Positions 5,745-5,816 of a stretch of 5,816 nt of DNA are shown piece by piece. Within the stretch, counting starts at the first letter, position 1. Each line of letters opens with the position of its first letter. The stretch comes from an uncultured Clostridia bacterium. Its GTDB lineage: Bacteria; Bacillota_A; Clostridia; Oscillospirales; Acutalibacteraceae. The stretch lies in the NCBI GenBank assembly GCA_937891215.1, contig CALAEU010000235.1:1-5816 (forward strand), given 5' to 3'. The notes beneath the pieces are model-generated. The model searched no databases. It was given only the letters and a program-made list of their open reading frames with translations, and was not told where the DNA came from. The translations under genes were made by a program, and so were the position numbers.

Positions 5745-5816
5745 AATTCAACTTGCAACTGAGACTAAGACACGGAACCGTCCCCCCTGATTGATTACCT
5801 CTGTTTCCTGTTTTAA

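Larger units (their letters stand above)
5653..5810. mobile_element. Possible REP/MITE-like element bounded by inverted CAGGAAACAG
   Basis: CAGGAAACAG at 5653-5662 recurs as its exact reverse complement at 5801-5810, enclosing 158 bp with no coding capacity. Near the right end, 5764-5787 contains GACACGGAACCGTCCCCCC. This resembles, from memory, the GACACG(A/G)GAACCGTCCCC repeats scattered through clostridial intergenic regions and often linked to REP-associated (IS200-like) transposases. The terminator lies inside. Boundaries are uncertain, because the right end is almost at the window edge and the left boundary could instead be the palindrome at 5624. Without genome-wide copies, calling it mobile is inference. 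Confidence 0.45.

Overview
The window reads as chromosomal DNA of a low-GC, anaerobe-type Firmicute, most likely a gut-associated clostridium. The grounds are the A/T-rich codon use, strong purine-rich Shine-Dalgarno sites, sigma-A-type promoters, tight gene packing and the resemblance of the proteins to clostridial families. No rRNA, tRNA, CRISPR array or transposase gene is visible.

Left half (1-1963, minus strand): a co-directional cluster. It starts at a multipass membrane protein of the YhhN/TMEM86 lysoplasmalogenase family (1268-1963). A free-standing alanyl-tRNA editing protein of the long AlaX type follows 12 bp downstream (101-1255). The first 32 codons of a third gene (1-98), which looks like the N-terminal domain of a purple-acid-phosphatase-type metallophosphoesterase, come 2 bp after that and run off the window. 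A good promoter lies at 2006-2034. An array of ACTCA/TGAGT half-sites sits just downstream of its -10 box, where a repressor would be expected to bind.

Divergent intergenic region (1964-2147): it carries that promoter and a second one facing right (2085-2113). Both use TTGATT and TAAAAT hexamers with a 17-bp spacer.

Right half (2148-5641, plus strand): a compact three-gene operon. The genes are a membrane-anchored SanA/ElyC/YdcF-family (DUF218) protein, a 518-aa FAD-dependent oxidoreductase of the CrtI/CrtISO/RetSat superfamily, and a 401-aa flavin/[2Fe-2S] reductase that overlaps the second gene by ATGA. The last two look like a catalytic flavoprotein and its dedicated electron-transfer partner. 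SanA-family proteins are linked to envelope and lipid-carrier phenotypes, so a role in modifying an isoprenoid or other envelope lipid is a reasonable but unproven inference. The reductase has lost the usual NAD(P)H-binding signatures, so its electron donor is uncertain.

Right end (5624-5816): a non-coding patch rich in structure. It contains a 28-nt perfect palindrome spanning the last stop codon, five tandem copies of a 7-bp CAGGAAA unit, a strong intrinsic terminator, and a segment with the GGAACCGTCCCC signature that resembles clostridial REP/MITE-like repeats. That segment ends in an inverted copy of CAGGAAACAG.
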